In this document: piece after piece, positions 37,280 to 45,806 of the stretch | Layout of the letters: each line of letters opens with the position of its first letter | Numbering within the stretch: position 1 is the stretch's first letter | DNA from: Phototrophicus methaneseepsis | Lineage (GTDB): Bacteria; Chloroflexota; Anaerolineae; Aggregatilineales; Phototrophicaceae | Length of the DNA stretch: 64,000 bases | NCBI RefSeq assembly: GCF_015500095.1 | Contig: NZ_CP062983.1 | Span: forward strand, 496,001 to 560,000 | Direction: 5' to 3' | Program-made: the position numbers and the translations under genes | The notes under the pieces: generated by a model | The model's database searches: none | Told to the model about the DNA's origin: nothing | What the model saw: the letters and a program-made list of their open reading frames with translations, nothing else

Positions 37280-38068
37280 TTACGCCTGGTTTTGAGTGAC
37301 AAAGGCATCGCGCTTATGAATAGCGAGCTGAATCATCGCCTGCACCTGGGGAATACCGATTTCTGGCGTGCCATTGCGGTTCTCGTTCGCGAGCTGGGCC
37401 CATTGGCTGTACGGCTCGTCCAACGTATGCATCGCCCATTGGGCCGCCACGCCTTTAGGGACGACAGCGCCCGTTTCGAACGTATAAAGTACCCGGCACA
37501 TCGTCAAAACGCCGTACGTCTGATAACCAGGGCCACCCTGAACCAGCGGCGTCGGATCTGCCAGCATCAGCGTCCACCACATATCCATCATAGGAACCAT
37601 TGCTTGCCGCAGATCGTCCGCGCTGATCGGGTCGATCAAATCACGAATAGGCGGCCCGGCCAGCCAGATGCCATGCTCCCGCAAGATATAGCGCTGCACG
37701 ACCCAATCCGTATGAAACGTGACGATTTTCAAGGTTGTCTCGTCGCGGTCGATGTGTGGATGGGTCCGCTCGCTGTAACGGCGCAATTCCGCAACTGACA
37801 TATAAGCGCCTTCAAGCTGGTTCGCCCATTTTGATGCCCCTTGCCCGATTGCATGATGCATCTCTCGCAGGGCGGCGAACTGCGTATCGGTGACTTCCTG
37901 GCGCGTTGCCACCAGGAAGTCGATATCGCTGCTATTCGGGTCAAAGGTGCCCGTCGCCAGGGAGCCATACAAGTACATGCCGACGAAATCCGCACCCAGG
38001 ATGGCCTGCACACGCGCCAGCAAATCACCCAGGATAGCGTTCACCTCTGTATAGGGGGTTGGCTGCAT
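37280..38068 (-). CDS. AadA-like nucleotidyltransferase (DUF4111-type)
   Basis: 262 residues from ATG 38068, which overlaps the GAGGTGGTG ribosome region; two GTG codons just upstream are alternatives. N-terminal nucleotidyltransferase head (about 30-60) with the signature GSLATGTFDPNSSDIDFLV, the G-S-x(n)-S-D-I-D motif. The C-terminal helical domain has HTDWVVQRYILREHGIWLAGPP, as in ANT(3'')-type aminoglycoside adenylyltransferases. It lies 11 nt after the methyltransferase gene, forming an operon. It might modify aminoglycosides or an unknown alcohol; no drug-resistance claim can be made without testing. Confidence 0.78.
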   Translation of the reverse strand: MQPTPYTEVNAILGDLLARVQAILGADFVGMYLYGSLATGTFDPNSSDIDFLVATRQEVTDTQFAALREMHHAIGQGASKWANQLEGAYMSVAELRRYSERTHPHIDRDETTLKIVTFHTDWVVQRYILREHGIWLAGPPIRDLIDPISADDLRQAMVPMMDMWWTLMLADPTPLVQGGPGYQTYGVLTMCRVLYTFETGAVVPKGVAAQWAMHTLDEPYSQWAQLANENRNGTPEIGIPQVQAMIQLAIHKRDAFVTQNQA

Positions 38069-38079
38069 CACCACCTCGT

Positions 38080-38889
38080 TTATTCCGGCTTGGTAGCAAT
38101 AATGCTGAACATCAGCGCCATTTTGACCATCTCCTCAGGCAGGTAGAATTTACGCCCTTCGGAACGCATCTGTGGGAAGCGCTGCCACCCATTGATATAG
38201 TCGTACTCTTTGAACTGCGTCAATTGCAAGCCAGCATCCAACAGCGCCGAGATAATATCCGCCATACCCCAGCAAAATTCATAAGCCACATGCGTATTTT
38301 TGAAGGCACCTTCGTAGTCATCGCCGACATAATCGCCAACGCCGCCCGTTTCGATGATTTTGCCGCCCATATAATCGTATTGCAGCGACCAGTCAATTTC
38401 ATACATGCCCATCAACGGATGAAATTCAATGATGACGAAACGGCCACCGGGCTTGAGCACTCTGGCGATGCCTGCTGCCCAGGCCTTAATATCCGCAATC
38501 CACACGAGCGTTCCATAAGACGTGTAAACCACATCGAAGGCGGCTTCATTTTGTTGGAACCAGTCGAAAATATCGCTGCGGACGAATGTGGCCGGGGTGT
38601 TGGTGGCCGCCGCCAGCTTACGCGCGGATTCAATCGCATAGTCGCTAATGTCGATACCCGTCACATCGCCACCCAGGTATTTAGCAATGCTGACCGTATC
38701 CTGGCCGTCGTTGCATTGTAAATGCGCGACTTTCTTCCCGGTCAGGTCGCCCAACAGCGCCATATCATCCTCATGAAGATTGTTATAGCCCGCTTGATAG
38801 CGCTCAATCAGGTCTGGCTTATGGGAATGGTGCTGCTGAGTCGCCGTATTCCAGGATAGACGGTTACTCTCATGATAATCATTTGGCAT
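38080..38889 (-). CDS. Class I SAM-dependent methyltransferase
   Basis: 269 residues. Motif I is the variant VAHLQCNDGQDTVSIA, followed by GIDISDYAIESARKLA (acidic loop), RSDIFDWFQ and VVYTSYGTLVWI; the end of the core includes ARVLKPGGRFVIIEFHP. This is the common small-molecule methyltransferase look, not an rRNA adenine methylase (no NPPY). First gene of an operon with the AadA-like nucleotidyltransferase. AAGGAAAG precedes the ATG. Substrate unknown. Confidence 0.85.
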   Translation of the reverse strand: MPNDYHESNRLSWNTATQQHHSHKPDLIERYQAGYNNLHEDDMALLGDLTGKKVAHLQCNDGQDTVSIAKYLGGDVTGIDISDYAIESARKLAAATNTPATFVRSDIFDWFQQNEAAFDVVYTSYGTLVWIADIKAWAAGIARVLKPGGRFVIIEFHPLMGMYEIDWSLQYDYMGGKIIETGGVGDYVGDDYEGAFKNTHVAYEFCWGMADIISALLDAGLQLTQFKEYDYINGWQRFPQMRSEGRKFYLPEEMVKMALMFSIIATKPE

Positions 38890-39121
38890 TTTTAGCTTTC
38901 CTTACAGCAAAGAACGTAGCAAAAGACCCTTTTAAAACCATTATAGACATTCATGACCTCTTTTTGCTACTGTGATTTAGTGACAAAAGCACGAGGCGAA
39001 CAAAATATATGCTGAGGAGCCTTTTACCCTATTTGCTGATGCGCATCTCGTCAGGTTATGCTTGACTTGGATAACCAACATCCACAATAAAAAATCCTAA
39101 GATATTGAGCCTGAGGCGCAT

Positions 39122-39511
39122 ATGTCCGTCACGGAAACCCTGGAAGCAGCCATCAGTCAGTGGGACGATGTCGTCGTCGCAGAACATCGCTTCGGCGGGG
39201 TAGAGTTCCAACTGAACAACGTTGAAATCGGCCACGTCCACAACAGCGGCCTGGTCGATATTCCCTTCACCCGCCCTATCCGCGAAGCACTGGTGCAATC
39301 GGGCCTGGCAGAATTGCATCACATCTTGCCAGAAACAGGCTGGATCAGCTATTACGTCGGGCGTACGGGGACTGTCGAAGGTGCGATTGACCTGATGCGG
39401 CTGTCGTATCTCCAAAAACGCAGCCGCCGCGATAAAGACGCCGCGGCCGAAGCCATCGAAACACTGCCATTTGAAGAAGCTGTGCTGAATGCGGCTTTCC
39501 CCAAGCGCTAG
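39122..39511 (+). CDS. DUF5519 (luciferase-like domain) protein
   Basis: 129 residues. The sequence reads as the DUF5519/luciferase-like family: FGGVEFQLNNVEIGHVHNSGLVDIPFTRPIREALV, then ELHHILPETGWISYYVG. Members are small soluble proteins of unknown biochemical role, despite the name. CTGAGGCG precedes the ATG. No linked partner; the flanking genes are separately transcribed. Confidence 0.72.
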   Translation: MSVTETLEAAISQWDDVVVAEHRFGGVEFQLNNVEIGHVHNSGLVDIPFTRPIREALVQSGLAELHHILPETGWISYYVGRTGTVEGAIDLMRLSYLQKRSRRDKDAAAEAIETLPFEEAVLNAAFPKR

Positions 39512-39747
39512 CAAATAGAAGCTATCTGCTAGCATCGGCATGGTCTGCTTATGGAGACTTTAAAGCACTATAAAGCCTGTAAACAGACGATACTCGGCAT
39601 TTTCCCGGCAGCGATACGCTTCAATGAGTGCGATTAGCAAGGCATCACCACCAAAAGCCTCTATATGCTCACCAACCCCCTAATATGAATGTGATCGCGC
39701 GATGATATTCAAACAGATAGACAACAGATATGTCAAAGGGGAACCGT

Positions 39748-40605
39748 GTGAACGCACAAAAGAATGTACAGCAACCAGATCAGAAGCCTACCAGCACCAC
39801 CCAAGCCCGCCTGCATGATGGCAGCATCATCCCGATTGAAATCTACGGCGATGGACCACAAGCCCTGCTCTTACCCGTCAACCCAACGCCAATCGAAGGC
39901 GTAGCCGCCGAAACCATGCGGCAATATGGCGCTGACCCGGCCCTGGGGCAAACGCTCATCCATGGCGTGCGCGACCTGGTACGCGTTATCGCCTTTGATT
40001 ATGAGGGCTTTATCCGGCAGCATCCCAAACCGGAGACTCTGACGCCGGAGAACGTCGCGGCTGATTTCCTGAGTGTGGCGGATGCCGCCAAGGCCAATCA
40101 CTTTGCCTACTATGGCTATTCCTGGCTGGGGATGGTGGGCATCCAATTCGCTTTACGTACAAATAGACTGTCTACCCTGGTGATTGGCGGTTACCCGCCT
40201 ATAGACGGACCCTATCAGGAGATGCTCGCCGTCACGACAATCGCCTACGAAATGGCGGAAAGCACGCCCTCACCTGATGACGAATGGTCAACAGCGGGCC
40301 TCTCAAAAGCAGAGACAAAGCAATATGTGACGCTGTACAAGGCCTTGCAGGGCTTCGACGACGAAGCCGCGCAGACCGAACTCACATGCAACCGTATTTG
40401 CTTTGTAGGGTCTGCGGATGAAATTGATTACACCGAACACTGGGGCAATATACACGTCGGCCTTGCAAATCCCATGATAGAACGGCGGCAAGCCTTAGAA
40501 GAATGGGGTTGGCAGGTTCACATTCTGGATGGGCTGGATCATATGCAGGCGATGCAGGCAAAGCACGTTGTGCCTATCTTGCGCTCAGCATTGGCTGACC
40601 TGTAA
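39748..40605 (+). CDS. Alpha/beta-hydrolase fold protein
   Basis: 285 residues from GTG 39748 (AAAGGGG seven bases upstream); ATG 39730 is in frame but lacks that spacing. The nucleophile elbow is YYGYSWLGMVG, a G-x-S-x-x-G variant of the GxSxG motif, and a C-terminal HILDGLDHMQAM supplies the His. The early LLLPVNP strand and the Asp of VIAFDYEG also fit. Ester or amide hydrolysis likely; substrate unknown. Followed within 30 bp by the agmatine-deiminase-like gene. Confidence 0.78.
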   Translation: MNAQKNVQQPDQKPTSTTQARLHDGSIIPIEIYGDGPQALLLPVNPTPIEGVAAETMRQYGADPALGQTLIHGVRDLVRVIAFDYEGFIRQHPKPETLTPENVAADFLSVADAAKANHFAYYGYSWLGMVGIQFALRTNRLSTLVIGGYPPIDGPYQEMLAVTTIAYEMAESTPSPDDEWSTAGLSKAETKQYVTLYKALQGFDDEAAQTELTCNRICFVGSADEIDYTEHWGNIHVGLANPMIERRQALEEWGWQVHILDGLDHMQAMQAKHVVPILRSALADL

Positions 40606-40627
40606 GCGAATCACAGCACAGGGCGGC

Positions 40628-41974
40628 ATGGACGTGTCGCCCTTATACGATGAGGCTTGCCCGGTGCCCCAAAAGCCAGTAGGCTTTGAGCGTATTATCC
40701 ATTGCGAAACGATGGGCCGCATGAAGCTAAGCGATTTTTTGCGCTTTGAATATGTCATTTATCCGCTATGGCGGCGAGACGTACCGCCCTGGGCGCGTTC
40801 TCTGGCGGAATGGGCATTGGGGCGGACCTTGCCGGCTTATATTGACCGCCATCCACCGCAGTATCCCGCAGAGATAGCGCGCTATCTGGCCGATGAGGGG
40901 ATCATCCCAGGCGGGGACCCCAATGACATTATGACCTTGCTCAACAATGCGCCGTCCCCCGCCACAGCCGATCTCAGCGCACGCGCACCAGCCCACGATG
41001 GCAGCCCGGTACGCATTCCCGCCCAATGGGAGCATACCGAGCGCGTTCTCATGAGCTGGGGCACAATCTACCCGCCGCTCTGGCCCATGCATGCCCAGAT
41101 GGCAGAAGCCATCAGCCAGGTTGCGGAAGTCGAAATTTTGGTGACGAGCGAATTGTGGGCACGTGCCATCTGGGCCTATCTCCAACAGCGCGGGCAGGCC
41201 AATATGGCCCATATCACGCCGCTCATCCTCCCTACCAACGACATCTGGATACGCGATTATGGCCCCATCATGGGCGAAGCTGCCGACGGGCACAAAGTCG
41301 CTCTCAATCCGGTCTATGCCGTATTGCCACAATATCCGCAGTCTTTAGATGATGGCATGGTCACAGCCTGGACGGCCTACCACGGCATCCCTGTGCAGCC
41401 GCTGGCGCTGCATACCGAAGGCGGCAATCTATGGTCTGACGGGCAGGGCACGCTCATCATGTCTGAGCAGATTTTTTACAGCAACCGCAGCTACAATCGC
41501 CGCACGCTGGAAGCCTACCTGCATACCGTCATCGACTATGACAAGCTCATCATCACACCGCGCCTGACGCTGGAAGAAACGGGCCATGTCGATCTACTCG
41601 TGAAGCTGGCAAAGGCCGCTACCGTCTTCGTCAGCGCCAACACATCCGCGACCACCTATCAGGCTCTCAATAAGGTGAAGCGCCTCTTCGAACGAGAAAC
41701 CAACGCCCAGGGCATGCCGTATCAGGTCATCGAACTACCGACACCGCCGCTTTATCTCAACTGGGTGACGTACACCATCCGCCGCGCTTATACCAACGCG
41801 CTCACTGTGAATGGCCGTGTCCTGGTGCCCGTCTATGGCATCCCTGAAGATGACATCGCCCTGCGCACCTATGAAGCCGCCATGCCCGGCTTTGAGATCA
41901 TCCCGATTGAAAGCGCAGTCGGCATTAACGGGGGCGGCGCGGTCCACTGCATGACCAAAGAAGTACCCGGATAA
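40628..41974 (+). CDS. Agmatine deiminase / peptidyl-arginine deiminase family protein
   Basis: 448 residues from ATG 40628 (the frame is open from 40529). The catalytic domain (about 115-448) has the family signatures: NDIWIRDYGPI, LHTEGGNLWSDGQG, EETGHVDLLVKL and the C-terminal GGGAVHCMT with the nucleophile Cys. The family hydrolyses agmatine to N-carbamoylputrescine and ammonia, or citrullinates peptides. The ~110-residue N-terminal extension (Trp/Arg/Pro-rich, ending in the NAPSP linker) is longer than in typical agmatine deiminases, so the substrate is uncertain. Probably co-transcribed with the hydrolase gene ahead. Confidence 0.85.
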   Translation: MDVSPLYDEACPVPQKPVGFERIIHCETMGRMKLSDFLRFEYVIYPLWRRDVPPWARSLAEWALGRTLPAYIDRHPPQYPAEIARYLADEGIIPGGDPNDIMTLLNNAPSPATADLSARAPAHDGSPVRIPAQWEHTERVLMSWGTIYPPLWPMHAQMAEAISQVAEVEILVTSELWARAIWAYLQQRGQANMAHITPLILPTNDIWIRDYGPIMGEAADGHKVALNPVYAVLPQYPQSLDDGMVTAWTAYHGIPVQPLALHTEGGNLWSDGQGTLIMSEQIFYSNRSYNRRTLEAYLHTVIDYDKLIITPRLTLEETGHVDLLVKLAKAATVFVSANTSATTYQALNKVKRLFERETNAQGMPYQVIELPTPPLYLNWVTYTIRRAYTNALTVNGRVLVPVYGIPEDDIALRTYEAAMPGFEIIPIESAVGINGGGAVHCMTKEVPG

Positions 41975-42064
41975 ACCTGCGCAAGCTATACAGGTTGCAT
42001 ACTTGTCATGAACTTATGACCTGTGGCATGTTCCCCTTTCGCGCAAATCGCATACAATAGGGAC

Positions 42065-42613
42065 ATGCGAATCGTCAGATTATTTTCAACGTGGATGGCG
42101 CTGCTGACCTGTACGGTGCTGGCGGCCTGTAATATGCTCACGACATCGGAGCAGCAGGCGACGTCTGCCCCTACCAGCTCGCCAACGCTTGAGGTCTCCC
42201 CTGTGATGCCTGCCGATACCCTGTTACCGGATACAACATCGGATAATGGCACGCCATCTGCACCCGATGGCGATACCACGGCCCAGGCTATGGCCCCGAC
42301 AGAAACGCCGGAGTTCATGCCAACGACGCCAACGCCCATGTGTAGCGGGGCACCTGTGCAGAAGTTGATTGTGCAGGAACGTGGGATGGTCACGGAAAAC
42401 GGCCAGGAACTCAACATCCGCCCGGACGCAGGTATTTCTGATGATAATGAGCCCTTGGGTAAGCTGATGCCTGGGGATATTTTCCTGGTGTTGGAAGGGC
42501 CTGTCTGTGCAAACCGGTATGCATGGTTCCGGGTGCGCAGCAGCCGCTTCGAAGGATGGATCGCAGAAGGTGACACACAGGAATACTATGTCGCCCCCTA
42601 TCTACCGGGTTAA
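42065..42613 (+). CDS. Lipoprotein with SH3-like domain
   Basis: 182 residues from ATG 42065 (frame open from 42023). Lipobox LAAC (Cys about residue 21), then a Thr/Pro/Ser-rich linker to ~95, and a C-terminal SH3-like domain (ELNIRPDAGISDDN, then WFRVRSSRFEGWIAEGDTQEYYV). SH3b domains bind cell-wall or other short peptides. It is anchored outside the cell and stands alone. Similar SH3 modules end the TPR membrane protein and lie mid-way in the secreted protein at 43.9-45.4 kb. Confidence 0.75.
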   Translation: MRIVRLFSTWMALLTCTVLAACNMLTTSEQQATSAPTSSPTLEVSPVMPADTLLPDTTSDNGTPSAPDGDTTAQAMAPTETPEFMPTTPTPMCSGAPVQKLIVQERGMVTENGQELNIRPDAGISDDNEPLGKLMPGDIFLVLEGPVCANRYAWFRVRSSRFEGWIAEGDTQEYYVAPYLPG

Positions 42614-42636
42614 ATCAGATGTCTGATAACAGATCG

Positions 42637-42664
42637 TTGACACAAGACGGACTCAATGTAGAAT
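42637..42664 (+). promoter_or_regulatory. Promoter of tRNA-Leu
   Basis: TTGACA (42637-42642), 16-nt spacer, TAGAAT (42659-42664); the tRNA starts 13 nt further, leaving a short 5' leader. Confidence 0.75.
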
Positions 42665-42676
42665 AAAAGGAACCAC

Positions 42677-42757
42677 GGGGCAGTGGTGGAATGGCAGACA
42701 CGAAAGTCTTAAAAACTTTTGCCTTCGGGCGTGTGGGTTCGAATCCCACCTGCCTCA
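42677..42757 (+). tRNA. tRNA-Leu (anticodon UAA)
   Basis: 81 nt, class II tRNA. The 7-bp acceptor stem pairs GGGGCAG with CTGCCTC (one G-U). The anticodon stem AAAGT/ACTTT closes a loop CTTAAAA with anticodon TAA. A long variable arm (GCC-TTCG-GGC) marks Leu rather than other tRNAs, and the T stem GTGGG/CCCAC holds TTCGAAT. Discriminator A, and CCA is not encoded. Has its own promoter and terminator. Confidence 0.93.
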
Positions 42758-42780
42758 CAACAACCAAACGTCAGTAACAA

Positions 42781-42806
42781 AAAGTGGCTTTAGCAGCCAT
42801 TTTTTG
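42781..42806 (+). terminator. Terminator of tRNA-Leu
   Basis: Stem GTGGCT/AGCCAT (one G-U) extended by A-T pairs, five-base loop, six T ending at 42806. Confidence 0.7.
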
Positions 42807-42885
42807 TTTTCGCGCTCTGCCAATGGAGCGGACGATTTAAAGCCAGTGATTTAAAGTGAGTGATTTAAAGCAGCGATACAGAAAC

Positions 42886-42924
42886 AAAAAATCCCTCCCC
42901 CACATCTGTGGGAAAGGGATTTTT
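42886..42924 (-). terminator. Terminator of the minus-strand membrane gene
   Basis: Outer 9-bp stem (42887-42895 with 42916-42924) and inner CCCAC/GTGGG stem; five or six T follow on the minus strand. It lies 20 bp beyond the stop at 42944. Confidence 0.7.
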
Positions 42925-42943
42925 AAGCGATGTAATGAAGCGA

Positions 42944-43504
42944 TTAGCCAGAAACTGGACGAAGTCCAAAGCGTTCGGCAACCTCAGGTGTGATCAAGCC
43001 CAGGAGCGCATAGCCAAGGCCTGCAATAACAAGACCGAGTACGATAAAGCCGATGCCGAGCGCGACAGCGCCGTAAGAAACGCCGATAGCCATAGCCGAC
43101 AGGCTCAGTGAAGTAACCAGGCCAGCAGCCGTCAACAAGGTTTCACGAGAAGAATTGGGGACTGGATTACCAGCCTCATCCAGCAGGGCTTCTTCCGCAT
43201 TGCTGGTACCAGCAGGATCACCACTCGGCACTGCAAAGCGGCCCATCTCAGCATAGGTTAAGCCGCCACCGATACCTGCAGCATGATGTTCGATGATGTC
43301 CGCCATGCTCAGTGCAGTGGGGATATCATTCACAGGTGCGTTAGGAATCGAAGCATCTGAAGGGGTGGTAATATTTTGGTCAGCAAGCTGTTGCACCACA
43401 AACGAGTGAATATAGAATCCTGCACCTGCGGCGACCAAGCCACCAATTGCAAATGCAATGCCAATAACAATTACTGCCTGCGGGAAAAGCCGCAATCTAT
43501 TCAT
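42944..43504 (-). CDS. Membrane protein, unknown function
   Basis: 186 residues from ATG 43504 (AAGGAG upstream; the frame is open to 43561). One helix near the N-terminus (about 8-32), a middle extracytoplasmic region (about 35-110) rich in Asn/Ser/Gly/Glu, and two C-terminal helices (about 118-138 and 140-170, GVSYGAVALGIGFIVLGLVIAGLGYALLG). No cysteine lipobox and no recognisable motif. It has its own promoter (43580-43608) and terminator. Confidence 0.6.
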   Translation of the reverse strand: MNRLRLFPQAVIVIGIAFAIGGLVAAGAGFYIHSFVVQQLADQNITTPSDASIPNAPVNDIPTALSMADIIEHHAAGIGGGLTYAEMGRFAVPSGDPAGTSNAEEALLDEAGNPVPNSSRETLLTAAGLVTSLSLSAMAIGVSYGAVALGIGFIVLGLVIAGLGYALLGLITPEVAERFGLRPVSG

Positions 43505-43579
43505 CTCATACTCCTTAGGTATAGATATGATCACTATGAAAATTAGTGGAAGCCAACGCATTTGTAAACTACAGTATAG

Positions 43580-43608
43580 ATATTACGTTGCTACTTGAAA
43601 CCTGGCAA
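43580..43608 (-). promoter_or_regulatory. Candidate promoter of the 42944-43504 membrane gene
   Basis: On the minus strand TTGCCA (complement of 43603-43608), a 17-nt spacer and TAATAT (complement of 43580-43585), about 75 nt before the ATG. The remainder of 43562-43849 is AT-rich with no other clear feature. Confidence 0.5.
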
Positions 43609-43787
43609 CCAACAATTCGTCACCTTTTAATAGTGATTTTTGACTCACGAAGTATATTAAACATCCTATTGATTTGAAAAAAGAGTCAATAACTATATTA
43701 TAATTTGCTGCTAATCGACTGTCTTATATCTTTTAGTAGTTTATACGAAAAATGTCAAGAATATCCTCATATAAACGCGATAAATCC

Positions 43788-43814
43788 AAAAAGGCGCACA
43801 TATGTGCGCCTTTT
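43788..43814. terminator. Terminator of the 523-residue secreted protein gene
   Basis: Perfect 13-bp palindromic stem (43789-43801 with 43802-43814, forming a small loop by fraying), A run on one side and T run on the other. Confidence 0.8.
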
Positions 43815-43849
43815 GCAAGTCAGCAATGAGAAATATAGCGTTATAAACG

Positions 43850-45421
43850 TTAGCTTGTGGTTGCGACGAGCGTCCACGTCACATAGCCAGGGCCGCTGAT
43901 ATTGATGTTCACATAGGTCTGATTGCTGTCATAACCATGGAAAACCGTCGTGGATTGGCCGCAGCTATTGGGCGTTGGGCTGCTTGGCCCACCCGTCCCC
44001 CAGCTCACATTTTCCGTCCCCGTGCCCGTACAGACCAAGGTTAGCGTGATGTTACGGGTGTTATTGGGCGTGAAGTTCGTCAGATTGTCAATCGTCACAC
44101 GGACGCGCTCGGAAGTGTCGCCATCTGGGTAAGATACAGCATCGCTAATCTGGCCGCCATCATCACGATCAATCGTCAAATTATGCTGGTTATCCGGCGG
44201 GGCTATTTGGGCCGCAGTCGTCGCGGTGGCCGTTGCGGTGGCTGTCGGTGCTACCGTTGTGGGTGGTGGCGTTGTCGGAGGCGGTGTCGTTGGCGAAATT
44301 GTCGTGGCTGAGGCTGTGGCAGTCGGCCCGGTCGTTGTCGCAGTCGGTGGTGTTGATGTTTCAGTAACAGTCGTACTATTCACAGAAGGCGTTTCTGTGG
44401 CGACAGGTGACGGGTTGCCATTGGAGACATCTACAAATGGCAGATTATCGCACGGCCCCGCCAGGGTGATGACGCTGCCTGCAACCCAGGCCGTCTGTCC
44501 CGATAATTCGCCGCTGTACCAGCCGTAATTCTGGCCTGTGACGATCAGGTAATCATTGGGGGCCATCGTCGTGATGATGCCATAGCTTGTACCCGGGCCA
44601 CTGCGCACATTGACGCCATTGACGCCCGCCACAGCCGCACACTGATCCGCCGGGGGTGTACCCGCAGATGAAGAGCTATCCTGCGTTGCTGTCTGCACAG
44701 GGGCGCTGCTGCCGCCGCTAAGCTGAATGCTCACATCGCCAGTCTGGGTTGGGTCTGCTGCATAAATGATGAGCAGATACGGGTCGGTGCCTGGATTCGG
44801 TGGCAGAGCCACCTCAACCGATGGCAGCATACCATCAAAGGCCACGAAGATATGCCCGTCAGGCGCGCTGATATAACCCGCCACACCGAATCCAGCCGTC
44901 AGCGTGTCGATCTGGAGGAGGGACTCTGCATCAGGTGAACCAGCGATTGTAAAAGCCTGTGCATCCGCATTCGGCGGAATCGTCAGGGTAACGGGCGCAT
45001 CTGTCAGCGCAGTGCTGACGCCCGCTGTTGTCAATCTCAGGGCAAGGGTATAGCTATCCAATACGCCATTGGCGCTGCCAACCAGAATGCTGTAATTCCC
45101 TGTGGCAGGGACCTTCACCGTGACGCGTGCATCATTGCCCATAGGGGTCAGGGCATCATGATTGCTGAAAGCGAGCTGCCCGCTGGGGCCGAGGATAGTC
45201 AACGTGGGTTGGAATAAATCTGACCAACCAAGCACGTAAACTGTCGCAACTTCGCCAGCATTCCCATTGAATGTATAGAGCGCTTGAGGTGTTTCCGCAT
45301 CAAGTTGCTGAGTGACGGTATCGCCGTAATTCAGCACGCCGCCCTGGGCGCTTGTGGTACCGACGACAAGGCTTAACAAGAGCGCTAATAACAACAAAAG
45401 AGTCAAATGCGTCCGCTTCAT
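43850..45421 (-). CDS. Secreted multi-domain protein: PPC-like, SH3 and C-terminal beta domain
   Basis: 523 residues. Sec signal peptide (about 1-25, TTSAQ) with no lipobox. The first region (about 28-245) carries two PPC-like beta-sandwich repeats (YTFNGNAGEVATVYVLG, ATGNYSILVGS; a second, more diverged copy at LTIPPNADAQAFTIAG). An SH3-like domain follows (about 258-325, GVNVRSGPGTSYGIITTMAPNDYLIV). A ~80-residue Thr/Pro linker leads to a C-terminal beta domain (about 410-523). AAGGGGAAA precedes the ATG. Probably wall-associated; no catalytic motif. Confidence 0.75.
   Translation of the reverse strand: MKRTHLTLLLLLALLLSLVVGTTSAQGGVLNYGDTVTQQLDAETPQALYTFNGNAGEVATVYVLGWSDLFQPTLTILGPSGQLAFSNHDALTPMGNDARVTVKVPATGNYSILVGSANGVLDSYTLALRLTTAGVSTALTDAPVTLTIPPNADAQAFTIAGSPDAESLLQIDTLTAGFGVAGYISAPDGHIFVAFDGMLPSVEVALPPNPGTDPYLLIIYAADPTQTGDVSIQLSGGSSAPVQTATQDSSSSAGTPPADQCAAVAGVNGVNVRSGPGTSYGIITTMAPNDYLIVTGQNYGWYSGELSGQTAWVAGSVITLAGPCDNLPFVDVSNGNPSPVATETPSVNSTTVTETSTPPTATTTGPTATASATTISPTTPPPTTPPPTTVAPTATATATATTAAQIAPPDNQHNLTIDRDDGGQISDAVSYPDGDTSERVRVTIDNLTNFTPNNTRNITLTLVCTGTGTENVSWGTGGPSSPTPNSCGQSTTVFHGYDSNQTYVNINISGPGYVTWTLVATTS
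44215..44405. repeat. Low-complexity coding repeat (Thr/Pro linker)
   Basis: Irregular GTGGCGGT/GTCGG-type repeats encode the Thr-Pro-Thr-rich linker of the secreted protein; in frame and of variable unit, so not a mobile or CRISPR repeat. Confidence 0.75.
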
Positions 45422-45806
45422 AAGTTTCCCCTTATGGAAATTGATAGACTCCCTAATCGTCGGTTACACAGGGATACCTCGCAAACGGAATACGCGTTTA
45501 AGTCATAAAAACTTGTAGAAATAAAGGGCTTAGTAAGCGTAATGGCACGCTTTGAGAAGATGCTAAGGCAATCATGAGGGGCGCTAGAATCACATCGGGC
45601 GATACGGCTCGTCCAATTTATGAGAGCAGCGAAAGCCCATAAATGGACTGAGTCACCGTATCGTCACAGGTGTGGCTATGTCTTTAAACGACTTTTTATG
45701 CACAAATTTTGAAGAGATTGTTGCGCGCTAGCGTGCTCTAAAAAATAAAGTCACGATGGCAATTTCCTGGGAACCTATCCGGTACCCTGGACAGGGAAAA
45801 GTCGCT
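45422..45806. other. 385-bp intergenic region
   Basis: Between the start of the secreted protein gene (left, minus) and the stop of the GntR gene (right, minus). It contains the secreted protein's leader and weak inverted repeats around 45725-45740. I see no gene, no clear terminator for the GntR gene and no strong promoter. Confidence 0.5.

Noticed and set aside
42677-42806. tRNA gene as integration site
   Set aside because: No duplicated tRNA 3' end, integrase or foreign-looking gene block follows the tRNA.
42835-42868. Three GATTTAA copies after tRNA-Leu
   Set aside because: The units are short, AT-rich and unevenly spaced (13 and 14 bp); no function supported.
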